Source of the DNA: Parahoeflea alexandrii
GTDB taxonomy: Bacteria > Pseudomonadota > Alphaproteobacteria > Rhizobiales > Rhizobiaceae
DNA length: 64,000 bases
NCBI RefSeq assembly: GCF_027214025.1
Contig: NZ_JAPWHB010000010.1
Location: forward strand, 1-64,000
Direction of reading: 5' to 3'
Both the position numbers and the translations under genes were made by a program. Within the stretch, counting starts at the first letter, position 1; the number at the start of each line of letters is the position of its first letter. The notes beneath the pieces were generated by a model. It made no database searches and was not told the DNA's origin. It saw only the letters and a program-made list of their open reading frames with translations. Below, piece after piece: positions 7,882-17,487 of this stretch.

Positions 7882-9792
7882 TCACCGATGGAACCGGTTC
7901 TTGCCAACGACGCCTTTCATGTCATTGCGCCGAAACCAGATGGCGCGTCCGCATCTGAGCGGCGGATTACCCGACGTGAAAACGATCTGCTCGTCGCCGC
8001 GCATGCGCAGCACTTCTTCCGGTAATATCAGAGGCCGTGCCGCCAACTGCTTGGAGCGCGTTCGCGACGACCCCGACATCTGCAATGTGCGGCTCAACTG
8101 GTCGACCTCCACCGTGGTATTGCCGCAGCGTCGCGAGATGTAGTCCGCGGTCTCGGGATCGTTGATTGCGGCGAAGGATACCCATGAGGCGCTCTCGAAC
8201 CATTTCGATGCGGCGTCCCGCCCACCATAGGTTTCGCGCATCTGGCCGATCGACTGAAAAAGCAGAAGCAGGCTGATGCCGTATTTGCGGCCGGCATCGC
8301 GCGCGGTCTCGAGAATGCGCAGGTAACCGAGCCGAGCCACCTCATCGAGCAGGAACAGGGTGCGGCCGCCGATCTCGCCATTTCGGTTGTAGATGGCATT
8401 GAGAAGCGCGCCGATGATGGTGCGGGCCAACCCCGGATGGGCCTCCAGTGTTTTAAGGTCGAGGTTGACGAAGATGTCGGTCTTGCCGCCGGCAATGCCA
8501 TTGGTCGAGAAACTCGAACCTGAAACGAGTGCAGCATAGTTCGGGTAGCTCAGCCAGTGTGTTTCCTTGATCGCGTTGGCGTAAACACCGGAGAAGGTTT
8601 CCGGCGTCATGTTGACGAAGGCGGCGACGTTCTCTCGAACGAATGCGGATTCTGAATTGTCGTGGATCCTCTGCAATCGCTCGCGCAATTTGGGCTCAGG
8701 TTCGGACAAGTTCATGCGCATCTGGCGCAACGTCTGGTTTTCCTTTTCCGTATGCCCTGACAGGCAGACGTCGGCGATCAGCGCGGTGATGAGTTGCAGG
8801 GCGGAGGCGCGGAAGAAGTCGTCGCGCATTGAAGTCTGACGTCCGGTATCGGTCACAACCCAGCTTGCTACGGCGACGACATCCTCCTCCTTGGTACCGC
8901 CGAACCTACCGATCCAGTCGAGCACATTGAACCCGACCGAAGCGTCCTTGGGGCTGAGCACGAAAACATCGTGCCCAGCACGCCGCCGCTGATCGATCAC
9001 CATGGGTGCCGCCTCGTTTGACGGATCGAGCGCAACGAGCCCTCCACCCCATTTGAGCGCCGTAGGGATCGTTACCGAAGTGGTCTTGAACCCGCCCGAT
9101 CCGGCAAAGACCAGTCCGTGCGTTGACCCGAACGAGGCGTCGAAGCAGAGCAGCGATGATTTTCCGCCATTGCCCCACGTATCTTTGACATCAGTCCGGA
9201 ATGGTCGGCTCGCCACACTGTCCTGGTCGACGCGATATGCCTCGCCAAGGACAATGCCTCCACCCTCGCCGAACATATTCTTGGCGGCGGTGACGGACAT
9301 CCAGTCGGCCGATCCGTGGATTGCGCGCTTTCCCGTCGTCCGCCGCGGCTTCATTGTCGCGAACGCCGCATCACCACTGAGAGCGACGCGGAATGCAAAC
9401 ATGCCGGCGATGAAGCAGAGCATTGCGCCGATGCCGGTTGCAGGATCGGCATATTCGAGCAGGCTATGTCCCGCCGGAACCGTATCTGCAAAACCGCTGA
9501 GGCGTGTAAATTCCCGCGTCGCGGCAACGGCGATCACGGCAATTGCACCGGTCAGAACACCGTAGCCGGCGAACCTGATCGCCATTGCTCCGCGCGCTGC
9601 AAACAGGAAAACGATGCCGAGACCCGCGGCTAGGCCATAGGGTATGGCGATGCCGATCCGCCCAAACGTCTGTTGCGTCTCAACCGAATTTCCAAATTGC
9701 GCCAACCAGGCTTCGGAACCTTTTAACCCGATGCAGACGGCGATCATCATGCCGACAGGCGCGAGCAGAAGAATGAGCTTACTCGGTGTCAT
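7882..9792 (-). CDS. traG: conjugative coupling protein TraG (VirD4/TraG family)
   Basis: This 636-residue inner-membrane ATPase links the relaxosome at oriT to the mating pore. The first 140 residues hold several hydrophobic segments; the Walker A loop GSGGFKTTS is at 231-239 and the Walker B region reads [15 protein letters not shown]. Length and motifs match Ti-plasmid TraG. It is the last gene of the leftward traC-traD-traG operon and overlaps traD by 14 bases. The trb operon elsewhere in the window supplies the pore it serves. Confidence 0.95.
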   Translation of the reverse strand: MTPSKLILLLAPVGMMIAVCIGLKGSEAWLAQFGNSVETQQTFGRIGIAIPYGLAAGLGIVFLFAARGAMAIRFAGYGVLTGAIAVIAVAATREFTRLSGFADTVPAGHSLLEYADPATGIGAMLCFIAGMFAFRVALSGDAAFATMKPRRTTGKRAIHGSADWMSVTAAKNMFGEGGGIVLGEAYRVDQDSVASRPFRTDVKDTWGNGGKSSLLCFDASFGSTHGLVFAGSGGFKTTSVTIPTALKWGGGLVALDPSNEAAPMVIDQRRRAGHDVFVLSPKDASVGFNVLDWIGRFGGTKEEDVVAVASWVVTDTGRQTSMRDDFFRASALQLITALIADVCLSGHTEKENQTLRQMRMNLSEPEPKLRERLQRIHDNSESAFVRENVAAFVNMTPETFSGVYANAIKETHWLSYPNYAALVSGSSFSTNGIAGGKTDIFVNLDLKTLEAHPGLARTIIGALLNAIYNRNGEIGGRTLFLLDEVARLGYLRILETARDAGRKYGISLLLLFQSIGQMRETYGGRDAASKWFESASWVSFAAINDPETADYISRRCGNTTVEVDQLSRTLQMSGSSRTRSKQLAARPLILPEEVLRMRGDEQIVFTSGNPPLRCGRAIWFRRNDMKGVVGKNRFHR

Positions 9793-9994
9793 CTGAAAAC
9801 GCCTCCGCTCCGATCGCCGTCAGCCGTTCTCGCTCATTCTCGTCGCCTTTGATCCGCCCCCCGCCGTCGATCAGAAGGCCAAGCAGGAGCGCGCGCTTCT
9901 CGTAGCGCAAGCCTGCCTTGGCAATCAGGCCGCCGAGCTGAATTTTCTCGCGCGTGTCTTTCCTGCGCTTGTCCGATTGGCTTGCCTGTCGCAT
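9779..9994 (-). CDS. traD: conjugal transfer protein TraD
   Basis: From ATG 9994 the product has 71 residues, matching my recollection of the length of Ti-plasmid TraD, and contains the conserved core [21 protein letters not shown] longer frame up to 10081 would overlap traC by more than 80 bases and adds only Arg-rich sequence, so it was not used. TraD is a small cytoplasmic accessory of transfer. It sits between traC and traG in the standard order. Confidence 0.9.
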   Translation of the reverse strand: MRQASQSDKRRKDTREKIQLGGLIAKAGLRYEKRALLLGLLIDGGGRIKGDENERERLTAIGAEAFSDDTE

Positions 9995-9998
9995 GCGC

Positions 9999-10262
9999 TC
10001 AAGCCTCGCTACTCGCGCGCGAAGCCGCGCCAGACGGGGTTTGCGCGGGAGGGACTTTCCGGATCTCGCTGCCGCGCTCACGAAACCGTTTGGCTAGGTC
10101 CTCAAACGCCGTCAGCAGCTTGCCGTCATCGGCTTCGACTTTGCCAATCCCTGCCTTGAGCGCGATCCGGCCGATCCGTTCGGCCTCACGCGTCTCTGCG
10201 GCCTTCAGCTGCTCCTGGAGTTTGGCGATCTCTTCTTTGATTCTGGATGATGGCTTCTTCAT
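9999..10262 (-). CDS. traC: conjugal transfer protein TraC
   Basis: The 87-residue protein begins [20 protein letters not shown], a coiled-coil-like N-terminus, followed by [20 protein letters not shown], typical of Ti-type TraC. TraC assists the TraA relaxase at oriT. It is the first gene of the leftward traCDG operon and is divergent from traA, with oriT and a tra-box-like palindrome in between. Its length is slightly below that of pTi TraC. Confidence 0.9.
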   Translation of the reverse strand: MKKPSSRIKEEIAKLQEQLKAAETREAERIGRIALKAGIGKVEADDGKLLTAFEDLAKRFRERGSEIRKVPPAQTPSGAASRASSEA

Positions 10263-10334
10263 TCCGTTTGCTCCCGATTGTCACGAATGCCCCGAAGGCA
10301 TGAGGAGAATCGCCCGGGAGCGCGTGAAGCGCAT

Positions 10335-10352
10335 CCCGGCAGAAATGCCGGG
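10335..10352. promoter_or_regulatory. tra-box-like palindrome between traC and traA
   Basis: CCCGGCAGAAATGCCGGG is a 7-4-7 perfect palindrome. The same arms occur at 42613-42630 and 42771-42788 upstream of trbB/repA. In Ti plasmids the tra box bound by TraR lies at this place, controlling divergent traCDG and traAFB. Confidence 0.7.
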
Positions 10353-10404
10353 TCGGCAGATCCGACGCTTTGAGAGATCATCCCTGCGTTCCGAAGGAAT
10401 GCGT

Positions 10405-10438
10405 CCAAGGGCGCAGTAATACGTCGCTGGGGCGACGT
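10405..10438 (+). other. oriT: origin of transfer (oriT)
   Basis: CCAAGGGCGCA (10405-10415) is the nick-region core of Ti/RSF1010-type origins, and it is followed by the inverted repeat ACGTCGC-TGGG-GCGACGT (10421-10438), also seen in Ti-plasmid oriT. It lies between divergent traC and traA, the expected place. The exact nick base cannot be set by reading alone. Confidence 0.9.
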
Positions 10439-10518
10439 GGCTCGCTGCGGCCCCAGTCGGGCCGGGGCGGCGGCCTGCGGAACAAGGATGAACTTGTCTC
10501 GCAGGAGCCTGATGAACC

Positions 10519-13500
10519 GTGGCGATCACGCATTTTACACCCCAGATTATTTCGCGCGGGAATGGTCGCAGCGCGGTTTTGTCTGCGGCCTATCGCCATT
10601 GCGCGAAGATGAGCCACGAGGCGGAAGCGCGCACAGTCGACTATTCCAACAAGAAGAACCTCGCCCACGAAGAATTCTTGCTCCCCCCCGATGCTCCGAA
10701 ATGGGCGCGGGACACGATCGCCGATCGTTCGGTTGCTGGGGCAGCGGAAGCCTTCTGGAACAAGGTCGAGGCATTCGAAAAACGCAACGACGCCCAGCTC
10801 GCCAAGGAATTCATTGTCGCTTTGCCCGTCGAGCTTACTCGCGACCAGAACATCGCGCTCTTCAGGCAGTTCGTCTCAGAGCAAGTGCTCGCTCGCGGGC
10901 AAGTGGCCGATTGGGTCTTCCATAGTGATGGCATTCCTGATGGCGCCAAATCCTTTGGTTCTGATCAGGATCAGAACCGGATTGGCGCGCGCAATCCGCA
11001 TATCCATCTGATGACGACATTGCGCCCGCTCACCCAGGACGGGTTCGGTTCCAAGAAGGTCGCGGTGCTCGGCCCGGATGGAAATCCGGTTCGAACCAAA
11101 ACCGGGAAAATCCAATACAAACTTTGGTCCGGCGAGAAGGCGGAATTCCTCGAACAGCGGCAGAGATGGCTCGATCTCCAAAACCAGCATCTGGCCATGG
11201 CGGGCCTCGAAATCCGTGTCGATGGCCGGTCCTACGCTGAACGTGGCATCGACATCGAGCCGACAACCCATATCGGCGTTGCGGCCAAGGCGCTACAGCG
11301 CAAAGCGGGCGATGCGGGAACCAGGATCGATCTCGAACGGCTGGCATTGCATGAGGCCCAACGGAAAAAGAACGCCGCCCGGATCGAACACAGGCCTGAA
11401 CTCGTTTTCGATATCATCACATCCGAACGAAGCGTCTTCGATCAGCGCGACATCGCCAAGATCTTGCATCGCTATGTCGACGATCCGGAGCGCTTCCAGC
11501 GGCTTCTCACTCGGATTACGGAAAGCCCGGACTGCCTGAAACTCACTGACGAGACAATCGATTTTGCGACTGGTGCACGGGTCGCGGCACGGCTGACGAC
11601 CCGGGGGATGATCAGGCTCGAGGCCGAAATGATCTCCCGCGCAAACTGGCTTTCGGGAAGGGACGGGTTCGCGGTTGCGGCGAAAGTCCTGGAAACCGTC
11701 TTTGCCCGGCATGACCGGCTGTCGGAAGAACAACGGACGGCTATCGAACATGTTGCTGGGCCGGCGCGGATTGCAGCGATAGTGGGCCGGGCAGGAGCCG
11801 GCAAGACCACGATGATGAAGTCAGCCCGCGAGGCTTGGGAATTGGCCGGATACAACGTCGTTGGTGGTGCGCTTGCAGGTAAGGCGGCGGAGGGTTTGGA
11901 GAAAGAGGCCGGCATTCCCTCCCGCACGTTGGCGTCGTGGGAGCTCAATTGGAAACAGGGACGCCGGCTTCTCGATGATAGGACGATATTCGTTCTCGAT
12001 GAAGCAGGCATGGTGTCATCCCGGCACATGGCGACCTTCGTCGAAGCCGTCACCAAGGCCGGCGCCAAACTCGTCCTGGTCGGTGATGCCGAGCAGCTTC
12101 AACCGATCGAGGCGGGCGCTGCCTTCCGTGCCATCGTCGAACGCACCGGCTATGCCGAGCTCGAAACCATCTATCGCCAGAAAGAAGACTGGATGCGCGC
12201 CGCCTCGCTCCATCTGGCGCGCGGGCGCGTTGCCGAAGCGCTGTCATCTTATGGCGCGAAAGGCCGGGTAATCGGGCGGCCGCTCAAGCTTGATGCCATC
12301 GAAACCCTGATCGCTGACTGGAACCGCGACTACGATCCGGACAAATCAACCTTGATACTCGCGCATCTGCGCCGCGATGTACGCCAGCTCAACATCATGG
12401 CGCGTGAAAAGCTCGTTGAGCGCGGTCTGATCGAAGAAGGCCACGCCTTCAAGACCGAGGATGGACCCCGGCAGTTCGCCGTTGGCGACCAGATCGTGTT
12501 CCTTAAGAACGAAGGTTCGCTTGGCGTCAAGAACGGCATGATCGGCAAAATCGTCGAGGCAGCGCCCGGCAGGATCACGGTGGCCGTCGGCGAGGGGGAG
12601 GACGCGCACCACGTGGACGTCGATCAGCGTTTCTATCGCAATCTTGATCATGGCTACGCGACGACGATCCACAAATCGCAAGGTGCAACCGTCGACCGCG
12701 TCAAGGTGCTCGCCTCGCTCTCGCTGGACCGGCATCTGACCTATGTCGCGATGACGCGGCACCGGGAGGACATGGCGCTCTATTATGGAAGCCGATCCTT
12801 CAAGATGGCTGGCGGGCTTGAGAGGCTCCTTTCGCGGAAGAACGCCAAGGAGGTCACGCTCGATTATGCGGGCGGCCGGTTCTATGCCCAGGCGCTGCGC
12901 TTCGCCAATAATCGCGGCCTGCATCTCGTTCGCGTTGCCCGGACGCTGATGCGCGATCGCGTCCAATGGACCATTCGGCAGAAACAGAGACTCGTCGATC
13001 TCAGCGTCCGGCTTCGCACCGCCGGCGCGCGGCTCGGTCTTGTCGATTTTCCGCTTCACCAATCCAGTCAAACAGCCAGAAAGGCCGAGCCAATGGTCAA
13101 AGGCGTCTCCAGTTTTACAATGTCGGTCACTGACGCGGTCGCCGAAAAGCTGCAGTCCGATCCGGCCCTGCAAAAGCAGTGGGACAATCTCTCTGACCGT
13201 ATTCGTCTTGTCTATGCGGATCCAGAAACCGCCTTCAAGGCGATGCGTATGGAGACCGTTCTGGAAGACGCAAGCGTTGCCCGCCAGCGTCTTGGCGAAA
13301 TCGAACTGAATGCGGCAAGCTTCGGTGCGTTGCGCGGTCGCGAAGGACTTCTGGCAAGCCGGGCGGATCGGCAAGACCGGCGCGTAGCGGAGGTCAACAT
13401 TCCTGCGCTCCGTCGCGATCTCGAGAGCTATCTGAACATGCGACAGAACGCGATGAAGAAGTACGCTGCCGAGGAGGAAGGGCACCGCAAGCGCACCTCG

Positions 13501-13887
13501 ATCGATATTCCATCCCTGTCGCCGGCCGCCGCGCGCGCCATGGAAAAGGTGCGCGACGCCATCGACCGAAACGACTTAGCCGCAGCACTTGGATTTGCCC
13601 TCGCCGACCGCATGGTGAAGGCCGAACTTGATACCCTCAACAAGGCGGTATCCGAACGGTTCGGAGAACGGACCTTGCTCGGCAACGGTGCTAGGGACCC
13701 CTCGGGTTCGACCTTCGACAAAGCGGCCAAGGGTATGTCGCCGGCCGAGAAGCAGAAGCTTGCTGCCGCCTGGCCGTTCATGCGCGCTGGCCAGCAGCTC
13801 ATCGCCCAGCAACGGACCCAGCAGGCACTGAAGGAATCGGAGGCGTTGCGGCAAACGCAGAGTAAGAGCCAAGGGCTCAAGCAATGA
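10519..13887 (+). CDS. traA: relaxase/helicase TraA
   Basis: The 1122-residue protein nicks oriT and unwinds the plasmid for transfer. The N-terminal MobA/MobL relaxase domain shows a candidate nicking tyrosine Y25 (SAAYRHCAKM) and the metal-binding histidines H161 and H163 in NPHIHLMTTLRP. The middle is a TraI/RecD-type helicase with Walker A GRAGAGKT at 423-430 and Walker B FVLDEAGMV near 497; TIHKSQG appears near 717. The start is GTG 10519, giving the family N-terminus AITHFTPQIISRG. Its stop overlaps the traF start by four bases. Length is normal for Ti-type TraA. Confidence 0.95.
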   Translation: MAITHFTPQIISRGNGRSAVLSAAYRHCAKMSHEAEARTVDYSNKKNLAHEEFLLPPDAPKWARDTIADRSVAGAAEAFWNKVEAFEKRNDAQLAKEFIVALPVELTRDQNIALFRQFVSEQVLARGQVADWVFHSDGIPDGAKSFGSDQDQNRIGARNPHIHLMTTLRPLTQDGFGSKKVAVLGPDGNPVRTKTGKIQYKLWSGEKAEFLEQRQRWLDLQNQHLAMAGLEIRVDGRSYAERGIDIEPTTHIGVAAKALQRKAGDAGTRIDLERLALHEAQRKKNAARIEHRPELVFDIITSERSVFDQRDIAKILHRYVDDPERFQRLLTRITESPDCLKLTDETIDFATGARVAARLTTRGMIRLEAEMISRANWLSGRDGFAVAAKVLETVFARHDRLSEEQRTAIEHVAGPARIAAIVGRAGAGKTTMMKSAREAWELAGYNVVGGALAGKAAEGLEKEAGIPSRTLASWELNWKQGRRLLDDRTIFVLDEAGMVSSRHMATFVEAVTKAGAKLVLVGDAEQLQPIEAGAAFRAIVERTGYAELETIYRQKEDWMRAASLHLARGRVAEALSSYGAKGRVIGRPLKLDAIETLIADWNRDYDPDKSTLILAHLRRDVRQLNIMAREKLVERGLIEEGHAFKTEDGPRQFAVGDQIVFLKNEGSLGVKNGMIGKIVEAAPGRITVAVGEGEDAHHVDVDQRFYRNLDHGYATTIHKSQGATVDRVKVLASLSLDRHLTYVAMTRHREDMALYYGSRSFKMAGGLERLLSRKNAKEVTLDYAGGRFYAQALRFANNRGLHLVRVARTLMRDRVQWTIRQKQRLVDLSVRLRTAGARLGLVDFPLHQSSQTARKAEPMVKGVSSFTMSVTDAVAEKLQSDPALQKQWDNLSDRIRLVYADPETAFKAMRMETVLEDASVARQRLGEIELNAASFGALRGREGLLASRADRQDRRVAEVNIPALRRDLESYLNMRQNAMKKYAAEEEGHRKRTSIDIPSLSPAAARAMEKVRDAIDRNDLAAALGFALADRMVKAELDTLNKAVSERFGERTLLGNGARDPSGSTFDKAAKGMSPAEKQKLAAAWPFMRAGQQLIAQQRTQQALKESEALRQTQSKSQGLKQ

Positions 13888-14414
13888 CACGGAGGCGACG
13901 CATTGCCGTAGTGACAGCGCTTCTTTTCCTTCCGGTAGCCCTGTTTGTCGCAGCCTATGGGATGGGGCTGCGGATCAATCTGACGCCGAGCTATCCGCTC
14001 GGGATCTGGCGCATAGAGATGCTGAGCCGCGCCATTCGCGTCGGGGATCGCATCTTCATCTGTCCGCCGTTAACGCACGAGTTTCGACGGGCCCGTGAGC
14101 GCGGGTATCTGCGCCGCGGCTTTTGCCCGGGCTGGCTTAGTCCGTTGATCAAGACCGTTGTTGCACTCCCCGGACAGTCGATTGAAATCGGCGCGTCTGT
14201 CGTAATCGGCGGGGTGAATTTGCCGCGATCCGCGGTCCAGCCAAATGATGGTTCGGGCAGGCCGATAACGCCCTACGCCGGTGGTGCAATGCCGCCGGGT
14301 TTTCTGTTTCTCCACTCACCATTCAAAGGTTCCTATGACTCACGATATTTCGGGCCGATCCCGGCCGATGGTGTTCTCGGGCTGGCGACGCCCATCCTTA
14401 CCTTCGTTCCGTGA
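13884..14414 (+). CDS. traF: conjugal transfer peptidase TraF (S26 family)
   Basis: TraF is a signal-peptidase-like serine protease that in RP4 cleaves and cyclises the TrbC pilin. The 176-residue protein has one N-terminal membrane segment (VVTALLFLPVALFVAAYG), the catalytic serine in SYPLGIW (S36) and the general-base lysine in LIKTVVALPG, with Asp-Ser-Arg-Tyr-Phe-Gly-Pro at the C-terminal end as in S26 enzymes. It overlaps traA by four bases (ATGA). Its probable substrate TrbC is encoded at 41155-41529. Confidence 0.93.
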   Translation: MTRRRRIAVVTALLFLPVALFVAAYGMGLRINLTPSYPLGIWRIEMLSRAIRVGDRIFICPPLTHEFRRARERGYLRRGFCPGWLSPLIKTVVALPGQSIEIGASVVIGGVNLPRSAVQPNDGSGRPITPYAGGAMPPGFLFLHSPFKGSYDSRYFGPIPADGVLGLATPILTFVP

Positions 14415-15558
14415 CGGCTTGATCAGCATCGGCCTTGGTGCAGGCAGCGCCACTATCGGTGCAATTGCCTGGAGCGGCGAGGTGCTGGCCTTGCCCGCCG
14501 CCGTCCTGTTTCCAACGTTCTGGGCGTTTGCGCCGAACCGGCTCGTCGCTGGGTTGGTGGCGCTGGCCTATTTCCTTGCAGCGTCGCGCGGGCTGCCTGT
14601 TGGCGTCTCAATCTTCTACGCGAGTGATATGTGGATCGGGCTTGCCCTGTGGCTCGCGGCCTCGTCTCTGTTCGTACTTGTCCATGCCGTTCTCTGGACT
14701 CGGAAATCAGGATGGCACCGACCGTTGCGCTACGCGCTTGCATGGATCCTGATGAGCGTTCCGCCCTTTGGCATCATCGGGTGGGCGAACCCAATCACGG
14801 CCGCAGGCGTCTTGTTTCCAGGTCTGGGCTGGTTTGGATTGATTGCCATGGCTCACACCTTATCGGCTATGACGACGCGGGCGTGGCCGATCGTTGCTCT
14901 TGTTATCGGTGCAGTTTTCGCCTTGTCGTCCTTAGACTGGAGCGAACCGCATCCACCGGAAGGCTGGATCGGCATCGACACGCACTTCAACTATGCCTCT
15001 CCCGGTCAGCACGCGGATTATGCGCAGCATCTCGCCACGCTGGCATTGGTTCAGGACGCGGCGAAAGCCGGCGTGAAAAACATCGTCCTTCCCGAAAGTG
15101 CATTCGGGATCTGGACGCCGACAACCGAACACCTCTGGGTCCGCGCACTTCAGGATCTTGATGTGACTGTGAACGGGGGTGCAATCCTTATCAGTGCCGA
15201 GGGCTACGACAACGTCATGATGGAAGTGTCGGGGAAGGGCGCACAAATCCTCTACCGCGAACGCATGCCCGTGCCGGTTTCAATGTGGCAACCCTGGGCA
15301 TCGGGTGGCGCCACGGCCCATGTTTTCGGCAAACCTACAGGCAGATTTGCCGGGACGCTCATCGCTCCGCTGATCTGCTATGAGCAGCTCCTGGTCTGGC
15401 CGATCCTGCAGTCGATGATCTACAAACCGAGCGTAATCGTGGCAACTGGTAATGGCTGGTGGACCGGCGATACCAACATCGTCGCTATCCAGAAGGCGGC
15501 CGCCCGGGCCTGGGCGGCGCTGTTCGGCCTGCCGCTCGTTATCGCCTTTAATACCTGA
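14335..15558 (+). CDS. traB: conjugal transfer protein TraB
   Basis: The 407-residue protein has about six hydrophobic segments in its N-terminal half and a nitrilase-like C-terminal domain: PESAFGIW carries the likely catalytic Glu and LICYEQLL the likely Cys, reminiscent of apolipoprotein N-acyltransferase. TraB stimulates transfer in Ti plasmids, with an unknown reaction. ATG 14335 was chosen; the frame is open to a GTG at 14281, but that segment only overlaps traF, which it still overlaps by 80 bases. Third gene of traAFB. Confidence 0.9.
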   Translation: MTHDISGRSRPMVFSGWRRPSLPSFRDGLISIGLGAGSATIGAIAWSGEVLALPAAVLFPTFWAFAPNRLVAGLVALAYFLAASRGLPVGVSIFYASDMWIGLALWLAASSLFVLVHAVLWTRKSGWHRPLRYALAWILMSVPPFGIIGWANPITAAGVLFPGLGWFGLIAMAHTLSAMTTRAWPIVALVIGAVFALSSLDWSEPHPPEGWIGIDTHFNYASPGQHADYAQHLATLALVQDAAKAGVKNIVLPESAFGIWTPTTEHLWVRALQDLDVTVNGGAILISAEGYDNVMMEVSGKGAQILYRERMPVPVSMWQPWASGGATAHVFGKPTGRFAGTLIAPLICYEQLLVWPILQSMIYKPSVIVATGNGWWTGDTNIVAIQKAAARAWAALFGLPLVIAFNT

Positions 15559-15690
15559 CAGGATTCCCCATCAAACAACGCCCGGAAGCTGACGATCTAG
15601 AATTTGTCTGGTTCGACAACTATGCATTGCATATGCGACTCATAATGGAAATATTGCGCCCGAATCTCAGGTTCCAGGAAAGGTAAGACG

Positions 15691-16428
15691 TTGGAGAATG
15701 TCGCAGATTCCGATTTGATGGACGCACTCTCAAGAATTTCAGATGTTGCTGACCGAAACTCGACAATCGAGTTCCTGAAAGACGTGGCCTCCCGATACGC
15801 ATTGAATACCATTGCGTATTTTGGTGTCGGCGTTTCTGGTCAAAATGAGATCGATCCCTATCTCGCCGTAACCTATTCTCCCGAGTGGGTCGCACACTAC
15901 AAGAACCGGCAGTATGTCGATGTCGATCCAGTTGTTCGTCTTGGCTTTCGCCGTATGCTTCCCCTTGATTGGGACGAGTTTGGAAATCCGACGGGGCGGC
16001 TGAAGACCTTTTTTGGTGAAGCCGGCGAATTCGGTATCGGGCTCCGCGGACTGACAGTTCCAGTGCACGGTCGCTGCGGCGACCGTGCCTTGTTCTCCGT
16101 GACGTCAGATCTTTCCGCCCGCGACTGGGCGAGCGCGAAACTTCTCTATATGCGTGACTTCCAGGTTCTTGCGACGCACATCCACGATCGTGTGCTTGGC
16201 ATCGAGGGACATGCGAGCGAGCCTGCAGTTCTTTCTCCGCGTGAACTGGAATGCCTGCAATGGATCGCCGAGGGCAAGACGGCCTGGGAATGCGCTGTCA
16301 TTCTCGGCCTGTCGCAGCACACCGTGCGCTGCTATCTGGAGAGCGCCCGCCACAAGCTCCATGCCACCAGCAATACCCATGCCGTTTCAATCGCTCATAG
16401 AGCGGGGCTGCTCTTTGATCCCTTGTAA
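15691..16428 (+). CDS. LuxR/TraR-family quorum-sensing regulator
   Basis: The 245-residue protein has an N-terminal autoinducer-binding domain (residues about 20-165, with Y63, W67 and D79 of the WVAHYKNRQYVDVDPVV segment typical of acyl-homoserine-lactone pockets) and a C-terminal LuxR helix-turn-helix (LSPRELECLQWIAEGKTAWE, near 185-204). The start is TTG 15691, placed seven bases after AGGAAAGG. It lies between traB and the synthase gene, so it is the best candidate for the TraR-like activator of transfer. A second LuxR protein is encoded at 32.2 kb. Confidence 0.9.
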   Translation: MENVADSDLMDALSRISDVADRNSTIEFLKDVASRYALNTIAYFGVGVSGQNEIDPYLAVTYSPEWVAHYKNRQYVDVDPVVRLGFRRMLPLDWDEFGNPTGRLKTFFGEAGEFGIGLRGLTVPVHGRCGDRALFSVTSDLSARDWASAKLLYMRDFQVLATHIHDRVLGIEGHASEPAVLSPRELECLQWIAEGKTAWECAVILGLSQHTVRCYLESARHKLHATSNTHAVSIAHRAGLLFDPL

Positions 16429-16478
16429 ACCCAGCTGTTGGACCGGATGTTCTTCTCGAAACCCAGCCGATAACTGGT

Positions 16479-16507
16479 GTCTCCGTCATCAATGAATGAA
16501 CGGAGAC
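16479..16507. promoter_or_regulatory. inverted repeat just before the synthase gene
   Basis: GTCTCCGT (16479-16486) and ACGGAGAC (16500-16507) are perfect arms around 13 bases; the right arm ends seven bases before the ATG at 16515 and covers its ribosome site. It could be an operator or an mRNA stem limiting translation. Confidence 0.5.
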
Positions 16508-16514
16508 CACCATC

Positions 16515-17186
16515 ATGATATTTGCAGTCGAAAGTGCCGATCAGGACAAGTATCCCGAGCTGTTCGACGAAATGTTCCGCATGCGGGCCGAAGTCTTTTC
16601 TGGTCGCCTTGGCTGGGACGTCAAAGTCGAAAACGGACGGGAGATCGACCGGTTCGATGCCGAAGACCCTCTCTACCTTCTGTCGCTCGATGAAAGGTCA
16701 GGACAGCTTCGTGGCGCTGTGCGTCTGCTCCCCACGACCGGTCCCAACATGCTCAGAGACGTGTTTTCCGTGCTGATGCCTGGTGGCACGGTCGAAAGTC
16801 CATTGATCTGGGAGAGCTCACGTTTTGCGGTCAATCCGCAAATCTTCGAGGCGAGGGATCGGGCAGAAGCAAACCACATGGTCAACCGAACCACTGTCGA
16901 GCTTTTGTGCGGGATGGTTGAAGTCGCCCAGCGGGCCGGCATCGAACACATCGTATCGGTCTTCGACGCCCGAATGGCGCGGATTTTCAGGTCGATCGAT
17001 TGCCGCTTCGAACAAGTGGGCACGCCAGTGCGGATCGGGAAGGTCATGATCTATGCCGGTCTGTTCGACACAGGCGCCGACATGCGGTCGCGGCTTGGAG
17101 CAGCGGGGGATTTTCGTTCATCTGTTCTCGCTGATGGTGCAATCGCTCCAGCGTCGGCAACCGCACTTGTTGCGAATGTCGAATAA
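16515..17186 (+). CDS. traI: acyl-homoserine-lactone synthase (LuxI/TraI family)
   Basis: The 223-residue enzyme makes the acyl-homoserine-lactone signal from S-adenosylmethionine and acyl-ACP. Conserved residues are visible: R24 in FRMRAEVFSGRLGWDV with W34, D45 and D48 in the RFDAEDPLYLL region, and R70 in GAVRLLPTTGP; WESSRFAV follows near 101. In Ti plasmids traI is the first gene of the trb operon; here it is separate, next to traB and a luxR gene. The C-terminal 25 residues are Ala-rich and longer than usual. Confidence 0.93.
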   Translation: MIFAVESADQDKYPELFDEMFRMRAEVFSGRLGWDVKVENGREIDRFDAEDPLYLLSLDERSGQLRGAVRLLPTTGPNMLRDVFSVLMPGGTVESPLIWESSRFAVNPQIFEARDRAEANHMVNRTTVELLCGMVEVAQRAGIEHIVSVFDARMARIFRSIDCRFEQVGTPVRIGKVMIYAGLFDTGADMRSRLGAAGDFRSSVLADGAIAPASATALVANVE

Positions 17187-17246
17187 TTTCAATGTAAACA
17201 TCCGGGCTGGCGTCTGGCGTTCATCATCCTGATGAAATATGCTTTT

Positions 17247-17320
17247 CCCCGAGGCGGTACGCGCCGCCTCGGGGCGTAGAAACCCCACCACAGCGGTTTG
17301 GTGTCGGCCGACCCGACACC
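17247..17320. other. two hairpins between traI and the TraM-like gene
   Basis: CCCCGAGGCGG (17247-17257) pairs with CCGCCTCGGGG (17264-17274), and GGTGTCGG (17300-17307) with CCGACACC (17313-17320). The first may end traI transcription, although no T tract follows. The 300-base gap 17187-17487 shows no gene. Confidence 0.5.
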
Positions 17321-17487
17321 CAGGATCCTCTGGCCATTGGCCGGGGGCTTGTGACGTATGTCCAGGTGCCTCGGTGCTAAAGGTCGCAGGGACTGTCTGT
17401 GGCGGTTTTCTAACCCCCGGCTTGGGGTCAAGATCTTGTTCGTTCGCGGGGGCGCACCGCGGACCAAGCCGAAGGGGTGGTGCAATA

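Noticed and set aside
12346-13485. 379-codon open frame on the minus strand
   Set aside because: It lies opposite the helicase and C-terminal part of traA and lacks a ribosome site or family resemblance.
17247-17274. eleven-pair hairpin as a rho-independent terminator of traI
   Set aside because: The stem is strong, but neither strand has a T run after it, so it was listed only as a hairpin.
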